From: Planococcus liqunii
Lineage (GTDB): Bacteria; Bacillota; Bacilli; Bacillales_A; Planococcaceae
Direction of reading: 5' to 3'
DNA: 64,000 bases
Assembly: GCF_030413595.1 (NCBI RefSeq)
Contig: NZ_CP129238.1
Span: 3,224,001 to 3,288,000 of the forward strand
The notes under the pieces were generated by a model. It was not told the DNA's origin and made no database searches. It saw only the letters and a list, made by a program, of their open reading frames with translations. Below, in pieces: positions 34,828 to 43,514 of the stretch (the first letter of the stretch is position 1; each line of letters opens with the position of its first letter). A program made the position numbers and the translations under genes.

Positions 34828-36021
34828 CTATTCTTCAAATGGCCACTTCGGCAGCATCCGGTTCAGTTTTTTGTCTTCCCGTTTGCCAAGCACGTATTCG
34901 GCCTGCATAATGGTGTGGATTTCCCGGGTGCCTTCGTAAATGACCGGCGCTTTGGAATTCCGGAGAAAGCGGGCAACCGGATATTCATCGGAATAGCCGT
35001 ATGCACCGTGGATCTGCACGGCATCGTCTGCCGCTTTATTGGCAAAATCGCAGGCTTGCCATTTGGCCATTGATGTTTCACGCGTATTGCGCAGGCCTTT
35101 GTTTTTCATTTCACCGGCGCGGTAGACGAGCAGACGGCTCATTTGGAATCCGGCTTCCATATTGGCAATCATTTGCTGGACCAGCTGATGTTCGCCGATT
35201 GACTTCCCAAAAGTGGAGCGTGAATGGCAATATTTTACGCTTTCCTCCAAACAAGCCATGATCAATCCGCAAGCCCCTGCTGCGACGGTAAATCGCCCGT
35301 TATCAAGCGAGGCCATGGCAATCTTAAACCCTTCCCCTTCTTCGCCGAGCCGGTTTTCCGCTGGAATCCGCACATCGTCGAAGAACAATTCGCCGGTATT
35401 GCCGGAACGTATGCCATATTTGCCTTTGATCGCTTTGGAAGAAAAGCCTTCCCGCGTCCGTTCGACGATAAAAGCACTGATGCCATTATGTTTTTTCGCT
35501 TTGTCGGTATAGGCAAACACAATAAAATGGTCGGCCACATCGCATAGGGAAATCCAGGTCTTCTGTCCGTTCAGTATATAGTCATCGCCGTCCCGCACAG
35601 CCGTTGTGGAGAGGGCAGCTACGTCCGAGCCTGCGCCCGGTTCTGTCAAACCGAAAGCTCCTATTTTTTCTCCCTTAGCCTGCGGTACAAGGAATTGCTC
35701 TTTTTGCTGATCGCTTCCCCACTGCAAAAGCGTCATGGAATTTAGGCCCGTATGGACAGAAACCGCTGTGCGGAATGCGGTATCTCCCCTCTCCAATTCT
35801 TCACATACAATGGCCAGCGCATTGTAATCCATTCCGCTGCCGCCGTATTTTTCCGGAATACAGACACCCATTAGACCAAGTTCGGCTAGCCGTTTCCAAA
35901 GACCCTGATCAAATCCGCCCGTTGCATCCCACTCGGCGATATGCGGCAGAATTTCATCGTCCACAAATTGGCGGACGGTTTTTCGGAGCATTTGCTGTTC
36001 CGGTGTAAATTCGAAATCCAT
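34828..36021 (-). CDS. Acyl-CoA dehydrogenase
   Basis: A 397-residue flavoprotein. FAD and substrate motifs: FGLTEPGAGSDVAALST, RTREGFSSKAIKGKYGIRS, FFDDVRIPAENRLGEEGEGF, and the C-terminal VIYEGTREIHTIMQAEYVLG with the usual catalytic Glu in Y-E-G-T. It takes electrons from the alpha-beta bond of an acyl-CoA and passes them to ETF. As third gene behind lysine 6-dehydrogenase and an aldehyde dehydrogenase, it may act late in lysine breakdown (for example on a C5 acyl-CoA), but the sequence alone does not fix chain length. AAGGGGG precedes the start. Confidence 0.88.
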   Translation of the reverse strand: MDFEFTPEQQMLRKTVRQFVDDEILPHIAEWDATGGFDQGLWKRLAELGLMGVCIPEKYGGSGMDYNALAIVCEELERGDTAFRTAVSVHTGLNSMTLLQWGSDQQKEQFLVPQAKGEKIGAFGLTEPGAGSDVAALSTTAVRDGDDYILNGQKTWISLCDVADHFIVFAYTDKAKKHNGISAFIVERTREGFSSKAIKGKYGIRSGNTGELFFDDVRIPAENRLGEEGEGFKIAMASLDNGRFTVAAGACGLIMACLEESVKYCHSRSTFGKSIGEHQLVQQMIANMEAGFQMSRLLVYRAGEMKNKGLRNTRETSMAKWQACDFANKAADDAVQIHGAYGYSDEYPVARFLRNSKAPVIYEGTREIHTIMQAEYVLGKREDKKLNRMLPKWPFEE

Positions 36022-36042
36022 TCCTTTTCCCCCTTTTCTCTT

Positions 36043-37209
36043 TCAGCTTTGATATGCTGAACGGTGAATCGTTTCGTGAATTTCGACCCCGCGTTTCGCC
36101 ATTTCTTTCATGTACTCATCACCCTTCACAATGAGTTCCGGCGGAATGGCTCCCCGCTTATCGATGACGCCGCTGCCGATCATTTGCGCCACAACGGAAA
36201 TCGTGTACGCCGTTGCGCGCGCCATAGCTGTCACTCCAGTTTCGGCGTCTTTGACAGTGACCATATTGTATTCGTACGTCAGCTCCTCTTCAGCCTCTAT
36301 TCCTGAAACCTGGACACGGAGCACTACCGCATCCTGTTTATCGCCGAGTTCAGTGATTGGCGTCAATACTTCGCGCAGCACATCCCGCGGCTTGACGGAT
36401 ACGCCATTGACCATCACCGTTTTTTCCCGGTCGGTGAAGCCCAGTTCCACGAGAATCCGGAATTTTTCTGCATGTCCTTTATAGCGCAAGGTTTTATATT
36501 CCAAGGTTTCAATATGATTGAACGTGTCAATCAATGTCGACGTGCCGCCGGAAGTATGGAACGCTTCCAGCTCTCCGAACCCGTCAAATTCCACCGCTTC
36601 AATTTCGGATAAGGAAGCGACTTCTTTCACTTCTCCTCCCCGAATGACATGCGATGGATCTGTATAATGATCAAAAACCCCTTCAAGCGAGAACACGTGA
36701 TTGTATTCAAGCGGCGGTTCAGGTTCTACCGGTATCCCGCCGACAAAAAGCTTAATTTCCCGTACTTCGTCAAGTTTTGCGGCACCATGCCCTGCTAGAA
36801 TATTGATCATTCCAGGCGCTACTCCAAGATCGGGGATCAGCGTGATGCCTTTTTTCTCTGCTTCTTCATGCAATCCCAGAACGGCGTCTGTCGCCCCTCC
36901 GATATGGCCGCCCAAATCGACGTAATGGACGCCGCAAGAAAGAGCGGTTTTGGCCACCTTTTCATTGAATGTGTAAAACAAGGCGTTGATCACGACGTCG
37001 CCTTTCGAAATGACAGCCGCCAGTTCCAGGTCGTCATTGGCATCCAGATAAAGCACTTCCAGCTTGTCGCTTTCGACGTACTCTTTAAAAAGTTCCGCTT
37101 GCGCAATATTCATATCAGCTAAATAAACCTTTTCTACCTTGCTGCTCGCGACTAAATCACCTGCCGCTTGCTTGCCCATCAACCCCGCTCCCAATACAAC
37201 CACTTTCAT
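36043..37209 (-). CDS. lysDH: Lysine 6-dehydrogenase (saccharopine dehydrogenase superfamily)
   Basis: A 388-residue NAD enzyme. The Rossmann start [19 protein letters not shown] and VYLADMN (Asp for NAD ribose) are clear. [25 protein letters not shown] and [16 protein letters not shown] are typical of lysine 6-dehydrogenase and related saccharopine-reductase-like proteins. It would deaminate the epsilon amine of lysine to alpha-aminoadipate semialdehyde. Length matches the Geobacillus enzyme as I recall it. The frame is open to 37401, but ATG 37209 has AGGGGAG 6 bases upstream and begins the Rossmann fold directly. It lies between the aldehyde dehydrogenase and acyl-CoA dehydrogenase genes, in one operon. 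Confidence 0.85.
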   Translation of the reverse strand: MKVVVLGAGLMGKQAAGDLVASSKVEKVYLADMNIAQAELFKEYVESDKLEVLYLDANDDLELAAVISKGDVVINALFYTFNEKVAKTALSCGVHYVDLGGHIGGATDAVLGLHEEAEKKGITLIPDLGVAPGMINILAGHGAAKLDEVREIKLFVGGIPVEPEPPLEYNHVFSLEGVFDHYTDPSHVIRGGEVKEVASLSEIEAVEFDGFGELEAFHTSGGTSTLIDTFNHIETLEYKTLRYKGHAEKFRILVELGFTDREKTVMVNGVSVKPRDVLREVLTPITELGDKQDAVVLRVQVSGIEAEEELTYEYNMVTVKDAETGVTAMARATAYTISVVAQMIGSGVIDKRGAIPPELIVKGDEYMKEMAKRGVEIHETIHRSAYQS

Positions 37210-37228
37210 TTCTATCTCCCCTTCCTGT

Positions 37229-38710
37229 TCAGATGTCATTGTCAATTTGGGCACGCTGCAGCTTCCCGCTGAAATCCACATAAACGCTCTTCCATTCCGT
37301 GAAGACATCCAGTGCAGCCACTCCTGAATCCCGGTGGCCATTGCCTGTCCCTTTCGTTCCTCCGAACGGCAAATGAATTTCTGCGCCAGTCGTGCCTGCA
37401 TTAACGTAAACGATGCCGGTATCCAAATCCCGCTGCGCTTTGAATACGCGGTTTACATCGGCTGTATAAATCGAACTGGATAAGCCATAGATTACGCTGT
37501 TATTAACTTCGATCGCTTCTTCAAAACTGCCGACTTCAATGATTGAAATGACCGGCCCAAAAATTTCTTCCTGGGCAATCCGCATATCCGGTGCAACATC
37601 TGTGAATATGGTAGGCGCGTAATAATGCCCCTTGTCATGCGGAGCTTCTTCAAGGATTTTGCCGCCGGTAAGCAAAGTGGCTCCTTCTTCCTGGCCGATG
37701 CCAATATAGGAATGGATTTTTTCCAATGCGCCTTTGTTGATCACCGGTCCGACTTTCACCGATTCGTCCAAACCGTCGCCAATTGTCAATACAGATGTTT
37801 TTTCCAACAATAAGTTCTGCAAGGCCTCTTTTACATCTTTATGCACGATGACCCGGCTGCATGCTGTGCAGCGCTGTCCGGCGGTTCCGAATGCACTCCA
37901 CAAAATCCCTTCGACAGCCAGCTCGAGGTTTGCATCTTCCATGACAATAACGGCATTCTTCCCGCCCATTTCAAGCGAGATTTTTTTCAGATTCCGTCCA
38001 CCGGCTTCCGCCACTTTCCGGCCGGTTTCTGTAGAACCGGTAAACGAAATGACTTTAACGTCGGGATGTTCAATCATGGCGGTTCCCACTTCAGAGCCCG
38101 AGCCGAATACGACGTTCGCAACACCAGGAGGCAATCCAGCCTCTTCGAATATTTTCGCCATTTCATAAGCCATCATTGGCGTCTCGGTCGCAGGCTTCCA
38201 GATGAAGGCATTGCCTGCCACAATCGCGGGAAATGACTTCCATGTCGCTATCGCCACTGGAAAATTCCAAGGTGTGATCAACCCTACTACGCCAATGGGT
38301 GCACGTACACTCATCGCAAATTTATCAGCAAGTTCCGACGGCGTCGTTTCACCAAACAACCGGCGCCCTTCCCCAGCCATGTAGTAAGCCATATCTATTC
38401 CTTCCTGCACTTCTCCCCGTGCTTCTTCGATCACTTTTCCCATCTCTTTGGTCAACACCTGTGCCAGCTCTTCTTTCTTTTGCTTCATCAAGCGCCCAAT
38501 TTCATATAAATAGTCCGCCCGCTTAGGAGCTGGAACTTTGGCCCATTTTTTCTGTGCTGCTTTCGCTGCCAGGACGGCGTCATCGACTTCTTTCGCTGTC
38601 GATAACGGAACCTGCGCCAATTCTTCGCCGTTCGCAGGATTCAGCACAGCTGTATACTTAGCATCCGGTTTGTCTTGCCAGTGCCCATTCACGTAATTCA
38701 TCAATTTCAT
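37229..38710 (-). CDS. Aldehyde dehydrogenase, probable aminoadipate-semialdehyde dehydrogenase
   Basis: A 493-residue NAD(P)-linked ALDH. Motifs in order: [38 protein letters not shown], catalytic Glu in [11 protein letters not shown], catalytic Cys in [10 protein letters not shown], and [10 protein letters not shown]. As first gene of the operon with lysine 6-dehydrogenase, its likely substrate is alpha-aminoadipate semialdehyde, giving 2-aminoadipate. This is inferred from context. ATG 38710 has GGGGG 8 bases upstream. A perfect CcpA cre box is centred about 35 bases upstream of it, so catabolite repression by good carbon sources is likely. Confidence 0.88.
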   Translation of the reverse strand: MKLMNYVNGHWQDKPDAKYTAVLNPANGEELAQVPLSTAKEVDDAVLAAKAAQKKWAKVPAPKRADYLYEIGRLMKQKKEELAQVLTKEMGKVIEEARGEVQEGIDMAYYMAGEGRRLFGETTPSELADKFAMSVRAPIGVVGLITPWNFPVAIATWKSFPAIVAGNAFIWKPATETPMMAYEMAKIFEEAGLPPGVANVVFGSGSEVGTAMIEHPDVKVISFTGSTETGRKVAEAGGRNLKKISLEMGGKNAVIVMEDANLELAVEGILWSAFGTAGQRCTACSRVIVHKDVKEALQNLLLEKTSVLTIGDGLDESVKVGPVINKGALEKIHSYIGIGQEEGATLLTGGKILEEAPHDKGHYYAPTIFTDVAPDMRIAQEEIFGPVISIIEVGSFEEAIEVNNSVIYGLSSSIYTADVNRVFKAQRDLDTGIVYVNAGTTGAEIHLPFGGTKGTGNGHRDSGVAALDVFTEWKSVYVDFSGKLQRAQIDNDI

Positions 38711-38737
38711 TCCGATTTCCCCCTTTAGCATCATTAC

Positions 38738-38751
38738 TGAAAACGCTTTCA
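38738..38751. promoter_or_regulatory. cre box (CcpA operator)
   Basis: TGAAAACGCTTTCA on the plus strand and TGAAAGCGTTTTCA on the minus strand; both fit the consensus WTGNAARCGNWWWCA. It lies between the aldehyde dehydrogenase start and its upstream region. That position is suited to repress the leftward operon. Confidence 0.85.
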
Positions 38752-38912
38752 TTGTCATTATTCCATACTCTTCATGAAATCTCCAGGAGTTGTTAGAAAT
38801 ATCTGTCTTTTATCTTTATTCTTTGCGTGAGCGAAAGTGCCCTTTTTATTTTTGCTGACAGTCTCTCCTATTATGAATAAGGTGCTATTTCATATTAAAT
38901 CGCTGATATCTA

Positions 38913-38941
38913 TTGACACTGACGGTGCGTCATAGTCTAAT
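38913..38941 (+). promoter_or_regulatory. MerR-type promoter with operator between -35 and -10
   Basis: TTGACA (38913-38918), 17 bases, TCTAAT. The spacer is filled by an inverted repeat GACACTGACG (38915-38924), GTG, CGTCATAGTC (38928-38937), 8 of 10 positions matching. A dyad centred in the spacer is the classic MerR arrangement, so the downstream regulator probably controls itself. Confidence 0.65.
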
Positions 38942-38963
38942 CAATAATGAAGAGGTGATTTAC

Positions 38964-39872
38964 TTGTATAAAGTACAGGAAGTGGCAAAGATTGCAGGAG
39001 TCAGTGTGCGCACACTCCATCATTATGACAGCGTCGGTTTGCTGAAGCCGTCCAACATCGGATCCAACCGTTATCGTTACTACAACGACGAAGATTTGAA
39101 ATTGCTTCAGCATATCTTATTCTTTAAAGAATTGGGCTTTTCGCTGAAGAAAATCCAGGAAATTGTGGCAGAAGGTTTTGATCCGAAGTTCGCTTTGGTT
39201 CAGCACGCAGAGCTCTTGGAAAAGAAAAAAGCGCGCATGGAAAAACTGATTCAAAATGCAGAACGGACCAAACAAGAACTTGAAGGTTTGGCTACCCTAT
39301 CCAATAGCGAGCGTTTCGAAGCGTTTTCCGCTAAGAAATCGGATGACACGATTGAAAAATATAAATCAGCAGCGATGCTGAAAGCGGAAGCTCCAGTTCA
39401 ATCAACAGACACTGAACACGCACCGCAAATTGACGATCTGGAAACGGCGGCGGCCACAACGCCTGTTGAGGAAATTGTAGTGGAAGAAATTGTTTTGGAT
39501 GCACAGGAATCGCCAGCGCTTGAAGAGCTGCACGATTACGAAATCACGCCTCCTGCTGAAGAGCCGAAGCCGGAAAAAGAAGAAGAAGATTTGGAAGAAA
39601 TCAATCGCGAAGGCAACCGGATTTACAATGCAGTTGCGTCATTGATGCACCTGTCCCCGGATGCTCCGCAAGTGCAGACTGAAATGAAAGCTTATTACGT
39701 ATTATTAAATCGCTTTTACGATTGCACACCTAAAATGTTCCGGGGGCTTGCCGATTTGTATGCATCCGACAGCCGCTTTGCCAACAATATCGACCAGCAT
39801 GGCAAAGGCTTATCGAAATATTTAAAAGAAGCGATGTACATTCACGCAGAAAGCATGCAGCAGCATGCGTGA
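38964..39872 (+). CDS. MerR family regulator with TipAS-like effector domain
   Basis: A 302-residue regulator. Residues 1-75 are the MerR winged helix-turn-helix (VQEVAKIAGVSVRTLHHYDS, VGLLKPSNIGSNRYRYY), followed by a dimerisation coiled coil (about 80-115). A Glu/Pro-rich linker of nearly 100 residues (about 125-225) is unusual. The last 80 residues (LNRFYDCTPKMFRGLADLYA, FANNIDQHGKGLSKYLKEAM) resemble TipAS, which in TipAL binds peptide antibiotics covalently. TTG 38964 has GAGGTGA 5 bases upstream; the frame extends to 38913. It overlaps the next small gene by 8 bases and is divergent from the lysine operon. Confidence 0.85.
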   Translation: MYKVQEVAKIAGVSVRTLHHYDSVGLLKPSNIGSNRYRYYNDEDLKLLQHILFFKELGFSLKKIQEIVAEGFDPKFALVQHAELLEKKKARMEKLIQNAERTKQELEGLATLSNSERFEAFSAKKSDDTIEKYKSAAMLKAEAPVQSTDTEHAPQIDDLETAAATTPVEEIVVEEIVLDAQESPALEELHDYEITPPAEEPKPEKEEEDLEEINREGNRIYNAVASLMHLSPDAPQVQTEMKAYYVLLNRFYDCTPKMFRGLADLYASDSRFANNIDQHGKGLSKYLKEAMYIHAESMQQHA

Positions 39873-40023
39873 ACTGATTGGCCCCTGCAACAATTGCAGG
39901 AAAGACATTTATTGCCGTGATGGATTTTTGGACGGCGTTTATGTAGAAGGAAAGCTGTATTGTTTTGATTGCGCCGCTGAATTAAAAGAACCAAAACCTC
40001 AAAACGACCAAACGCAAAAGTAA
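39865..40023 (+). CDS. Small zinc-ribbon protein, translationally coupled to the MerR gene
   Basis: A 52-residue ORF starting MRELIGPCNNCRKDIYCRDG and containing a second pair, LYCFDCAAEL. Two C-x-x-C pairs (plus one more Cys) suggest a single zinc-ribbon. ATG 39865 overlaps the MerR stop by 8 bases (ATGCGTGA), so ribosomes finishing the regulator could reinitiate. The TAA stop lies in the terminator loop. I do not recognise the family. Coding potential is supported by the Cys spacing and coupling, not by homology. Confidence 0.65.
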   Translation: MRELIGPCNNCRKDIYCRDGFLDGVYVEGKLYCFDCAAELKEPKPQNDQTQK

Positions 40024-40040
40024 TTCTTTTGCGTTTTTTT
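40011..40040 (+). terminator. Terminator of the MerR operon
   Basis: AACGCAAAAG / CTTTTGCGTT with loop TAATT, followed by Ts. The TAA stop of the zinc-ribbon ORF is in the loop. Confidence 0.85.
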
Positions 40041-40110
40041 CTTGCTTTATTATTCCCACAATTAAATTCTTTCTTTCCATGTCTTTCTAAACGGCTAGGA
40101 TTTGGATAAA

Positions 40111-41733
40111 ATGAACTATCAAAAAGAAATGAGTGAATGCAGCATGCCACTACAACGCAGAATTTTTTTATACGGAGCTTTGTTTATCTCTGCTGTCATG
40201 GTGCTGGCTGGGATCTCTTTTTACTACACAATCTCCGAAGCGATTGAAGAACAAGTCGGACAGCGTGCACTGGATATCGCCGGTACAACAGCAGACCGCG
40301 AAAACGTAAAAAATGCTTTTAAAGAGGCAGACCCCACTTCCACGCTCCAGCCGATCGCTGAGGAAATTCGGCAACAGACCGGTGCAGAATACGTCGTCAT
40401 TGGAAATACGGAAGGCATACGGACCCATCCAGTGGAAGAGCGCATCGGAAAAAAGATGGTCGGTGATGACAATGAACGTGCCCTTGTATCGGGATTATCC
40501 TATGTTTCAGAAGCTACCGGTTCCCTTGGGCCAGCGCTCCGGGGGAAAGCACCTATAGTTGATGAAGATGGCACGATTGTCGGCATTATTTCGGTTGGTT
40601 TTCTAAAAACGAATATAACTTCCACTTTTCTTCAATACGCCGATTCAATTGTCGGCATTGTGCTGATTGCCATTGTATTTGGCGCTCTCGGCTCAATGGT
40701 TCTTGCCCGCAACATCAAAAAAACCTTATTTGGTTTAGAGCCGGTTGAAATCGCTAATTTATATACACAACGGAACGCTTTGATTGAATCGGTCCGAGAA
40801 GGCATTATTATGGTGGACAACAACGGCAAGATTACGATGGCGAATAGCTCTGCTTATGAAGTGCTGTCTTTTTCAAAAGAGAAAAATCTGATCGGTGAGC
40901 CGATTGAAAAAATTGTTCCGAATACCCAGCTGCTGCAGGTATTGCAAACAGGTGAATCGCAGTTGGACAAGCCTGCAACGATCCGGGGGAAAAAGACGAT
41001 CATCAATCGCATCCCTATTCGCCAAGGCCAAACAATCATCGGCGCGGTCTCCAGTTTCCGGCTCCAGTCGGACATTGAAGGACTTCGAAACGAAGTATCG
41101 CAAGTGCGCCAATATGCAGAAGCTTTGCGTGCACAGACACACGAACACCAGAATTTGCTGTATACATTGTCAGGCTTGATCCAGCTTAATTCTCTTGAAG
41201 AAGCCATGGAGCTCATCCATGACGAATCTGAAGAACAGCAGTCGCTGGTGCGCTTTGTAACCGAGCGATTGCAGGATCCTTTTCTTGGGGGGATCGTGAT
41301 CGGTTTATTCAACCGTGCACGTGAACTGAAAGTAAAATTGATCCTCGACGATGAAAGCTGGTTAAAACAGCTTCCTTCGCATTTTGAGAAAGGGTTATTT
41401 GTCTCTATTTTAGGCAATTTGGTCACCAATGCATTCGAAGCGGTCGAACATCTTCCCGAAGACAGCCGAATTGTCCGGCTTCTTTTAACAGACAATGGCA
41501 GCGAAATCCTGATTGAAGTGGAGGATTCAGGAAAAGGTCTGGATTCCGGAATACTATCTGACCTTTTCAAAAAACGTATATCTACAAAAAACGGCGATGA
41601 CCGAGGCTACGGGTTAGTAAAAGTGTATGAAAACGTACAGGATCTGCAAGGAGAAATCGCTATGGAAAGCGGTGATCTTGGAGGGGCTTTGTTCATAATT
41701 TCGATAAAAATCGGAGGGAATAGCATTGATTGA
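40111..41733 (+). CDS. Sensor histidine kinase of the CitA/DcuS family
   Basis: A protein of about 540 residues. Membrane helix (about 20-42), extracytoplasmic PAS-like sensor (about 45-175, with EYVVIGNTEGIRTHPVEERI and LRGKAPIVDEDGTIVGIISV, as in citrate and dicarboxylate sensors), second helix, cytosolic PAS (about 215-320), a SPOB_a-type H-box (LRAQTHEHQNLLYTLSGLIQ) and HATPase_c (ILGNLVTNAFEA, EVEDSGKGL, GYGLVKVYENVQ). It should sense a di- or tricarboxylate and phosphorylate the next gene's product. The start is uncertain: ATG 40111, or ATG 40144 (MPLQRRIF). The response regulator start overlaps its end by 8 bases. Confidence 0.88.
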   Translation: MNYQKEMSECSMPLQRRIFLYGALFISAVMVLAGISFYYTISEAIEEQVGQRALDIAGTTADRENVKNAFKEADPTSTLQPIAEEIRQQTGAEYVVIGNTEGIRTHPVEERIGKKMVGDDNERALVSGLSYVSEATGSLGPALRGKAPIVDEDGTIVGIISVGFLKTNITSTFLQYADSIVGIVLIAIVFGALGSMVLARNIKKTLFGLEPVEIANLYTQRNALIESVREGIIMVDNNGKITMANSSAYEVLSFSKEKNLIGEPIEKIVPNTQLLQVLQTGESQLDKPATIRGKKTIINRIPIRQGQTIIGAVSSFRLQSDIEGLRNEVSQVRQYAEALRAQTHEHQNLLYTLSGLIQLNSLEEAMELIHDESEEQQSLVRFVTERLQDPFLGGIVIGLFNRARELKVKLILDDESWLKQLPSHFEKGLFVSILGNLVTNAFEAVEHLPEDSRIVRLLLTDNGSEILIEVEDSGKGLDSGILSDLFKKRISTKNGDDRGYGLVKVYENVQDLQGEIAMESGDLGGALFIISIKIGGNSID

Positions 41734-42403
41734 AGTACTGATTATTGAAGACGATAAACGCATCGCTGATATTCATAAACGATTTATTGAAAAAATCGAT
41801 GGCTTTCAAGTTGTCGGATCCGCCTATAACGGAAGCGAAGCAATGGATTGGATCCAAGTGCTGCGCCCTCATTTAATCTTGCTGGATGTTCACTTGCCTG
41901 ACATGAAAGGAACTGAGCTGATTCCGTATATCCAACAGGAAAGCCCTGAATCCGATGTCATTTTCATTACGGCGGCTTCCGAAACCGACATTGTGAAAAA
42001 AGCATTGCGGGGCGGAGTTCTGGATTATATATTAAAACCGCTGACATTTGACCGTTTCAAGGATAGTCTGCTGATGTATCAGGAAAAACGGCGTTCGTTA
42101 GAAACAGACGGCAAGCTCGATGAAGAATCAATCCATCTATTATGGAATAAGAGCCGGCCGGTTTTCTCGGAGCCATTGGTGACACCAAAGGGCATTGACC
42201 CGAACACCATGTTCCGAATCAAAGAAAAATTGTCCACTGCTTTAAACGGCATTACCGCTGAAGAAATGGGTTCGGTTTGCGGAATGAGCCGTTCGACGGC
42301 CCGGCGCTACCTGGAGCATTTAGTAGCCGAGCAATCCGCCAAAGCCGAGCTGCTTTACGGAACCATCGGCAGGCCGGAACGGCGGTACTTCCCCCGCACG
42401 TGA
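41726..42403 (+). CDS. Response regulator of the CitB/DcuR family
   Basis: A 225-residue protein. Receiver domain (1-120) with acidic pocket IIEDDKR, phosphorylated Asp in LILLDVHLPDM, and Lys in YILKPLTFDRF. The C-terminal part has a helix-turn-helix (GITAEEMGSVCGMSRSTARRYLEHL) as in CitB/DctR regulators. TTG 41726 is supported by GGAGGG 7 bases upstream, inside the kinase gene. It probably activates tctCBA in response to a tricarboxylate; three 9-bp-phased direct repeats lie right after its stop. Confidence 0.9.
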   Translation: MIEVLIIEDDKRIADIHKRFIEKIDGFQVVGSAYNGSEAMDWIQVLRPHLILLDVHLPDMKGTELIPYIQQESPESDVIFITAASETDIVKKALRGGVLDYILKPLTFDRFKDSLLMYQEKRRSLETDGKLDEESIHLLWNKSRPVFSEPLVTPKGIDPNTMFRIKEKLSTALNGITAEEMGSVCGMSRSTARRYLEHLVAEQSAKAELLYGTIGRPERRYFPRT

Positions 42404-42437
42404 ACAATATGAACAGTATTAAGTTTATGGACAGTAT
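42401..42437 (+). promoter_or_regulatory. Three phased direct repeats, probable response-regulator sites
   Basis: TGAACAATAT (42401), TGAACAGTAT (42410) and TGGACAGTAT (42428): starts 9 and 18 bases apart. They lie about 20 bases upstream of a TTGAAT -35 candidate (42458-42463) paired with TAAATT (42480-42485). The arrangement suits activation of tctCBA by the neighbouring CitB-like regulator. Confidence 0.55.
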
Positions 42438-42485
42438 CCCCCTTATGCCCATAAACATTGAATTGAATAAAAGTTCTGATAAATT

Positions 42486-42516
42486 AAAGGCAGCAGATGA
42501 AAGCGCTGTCTTTTTT
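42486..42516 (+). terminator. Hairpin with T-run between the regulator gene and tctC
   Basis: AAAGGCAGC pairs with GCTGTCTTT (one G-T pair) and is followed by a T-run. It probably ends the two-component transcript. If the upstream promoter candidate is real, the hairpin would also sit at the start of the tct leader. Confidence 0.65.
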
Positions 42517-42541
42517 ATTATTTTAAAAGGGGATGAATGAT

Positions 42542-43465
42542 ATGTTGAAAAAGTTGATTTCTGTGTCACTTGCTGGTGTATTGGCTGTTGGCCTTGCTGC
42601 CTGTTCTTCAGAAGAAAGCACCAAAGCAAACGGAGATGCAAATTATCCTGAACGCGGAATTACCCTCGTAGCTCCATCGGGTGCTGGAGGCGGCGGCGGA
42701 GCCGTTTACATGGCGGAATATGCGACAAAAGAAGTCGACAACGATTACATGATGCTTGTAAAATCTCCGCCGATTCTGATCAACAACAACAAAGCGGAAG
42801 GCAACAGCCCATACGGCTATAAAGACACAACGCCGCTTGCGCAGTTGACCCGCGATTACGGAGCAATCGTCGTTAAGGCTGATTCAAAATTCCAAACCTT
42901 GACGGATGTCCTTGATGCCATTAAAAAAGACGCTACGGGTGTTACATTGGCCGGTGGTTCTGCTCCAGGATCGATGGACCATTTAGTGGGCATCTTGCCT
43001 GCTTTTGAATACGGAATCGATCCCAAATCAGTCAAGTACGTTTCTTATGACGGCGGCGGTGAAGCTGTAGCTGCTCTTCTCGGCGGCAATGCAGATGTGA
43101 TTACGACCGATGCATCCACTATTGCAGAATATGTGAAATCGGGCGATGTCCGGGTGCTTGCTGTAAGTTCGCCGGAACGGCTTGAAGGAGAATTAAGCGA
43201 AGTTCCGACATTTATGGAAGAAGGAATTGATGCAGAATTTACAATTTGGCGCGGAATTTTCGGACCTAAGAACATGACAGATGGAGCGAAGGAATATTGG
43301 TCAACCAAATTAGAAGAAATGTCCGCCTCGGACGAGTGGAAAAAAGAGCTGGAGCGTAACGGCTGGCAAAGTGAATACAAAAACAGCGAAGACTTTGAAG
43401 CATACTTGAAAACTCAAGAAGAAGTGATTGTTGAATTATTGACAGCACTCGACATGCAAAAATAA
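42542..43465 (+). CDS. tctC: Tripartite tricarboxylate transporter, substrate-binding lipoprotein
   Basis: A 307-residue extracytoplasmic binding protein. Lipoprotein signal with lipobox VGLAAC (Cys near residue 20). The TctC fold shows ITLVAPSGAGGGGGAVYMAE, VTLAGGSAPGSMDHLVGILP and the YDGGGEAVAALLGGNADVI segment that lines the pocket. It captures a tricarboxylate or other acid and delivers it to TctAB encoded downstream. ATG 42542 has AAAGGGG 9 bases upstream; the first ATG at 42533 touches the ribosome site. Confidence 0.92.
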   Translation: MLKKLISVSLAGVLAVGLAACSSEESTKANGDANYPERGITLVAPSGAGGGGGAVYMAEYATKEVDNDYMMLVKSPPILINNNKAEGNSPYGYKDTTPLAQLTRDYGAIVVKADSKFQTLTDVLDAIKKDATGVTLAGGSAPGSMDHLVGILPAFEYGIDPKSVKYVSYDGGGEAVAALLGGNADVITTDASTIAEYVKSGDVRVLAVSSPERLEGELSEVPTFMEEGIDAEFTIWRGIFGPKNMTDGAKEYWSTKLEEMSASDEWKKELERNGWQSEYKNSEDFEAYLKTQEEVIVELLTALDMQK

Positions 43466-43514
43466 TGTGGAAGCGGCTTCGGCCGCTTTCTTACTTTAAA
43501 AGGAGTGAAAGACA

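Noticed and set aside
40854..41570. Minus-strand open frame of 238 codons
   Set aside because: Entirely antisense to the CitA-like kinase; Ser/Arg-rich translation typical of a shadow frame.
42495..42509. ATGAAAGCGCTGTCT as a second cre box before tctC
   Set aside because: Two consensus mismatches including the final A, and it forms part of the terminator-like hairpin.
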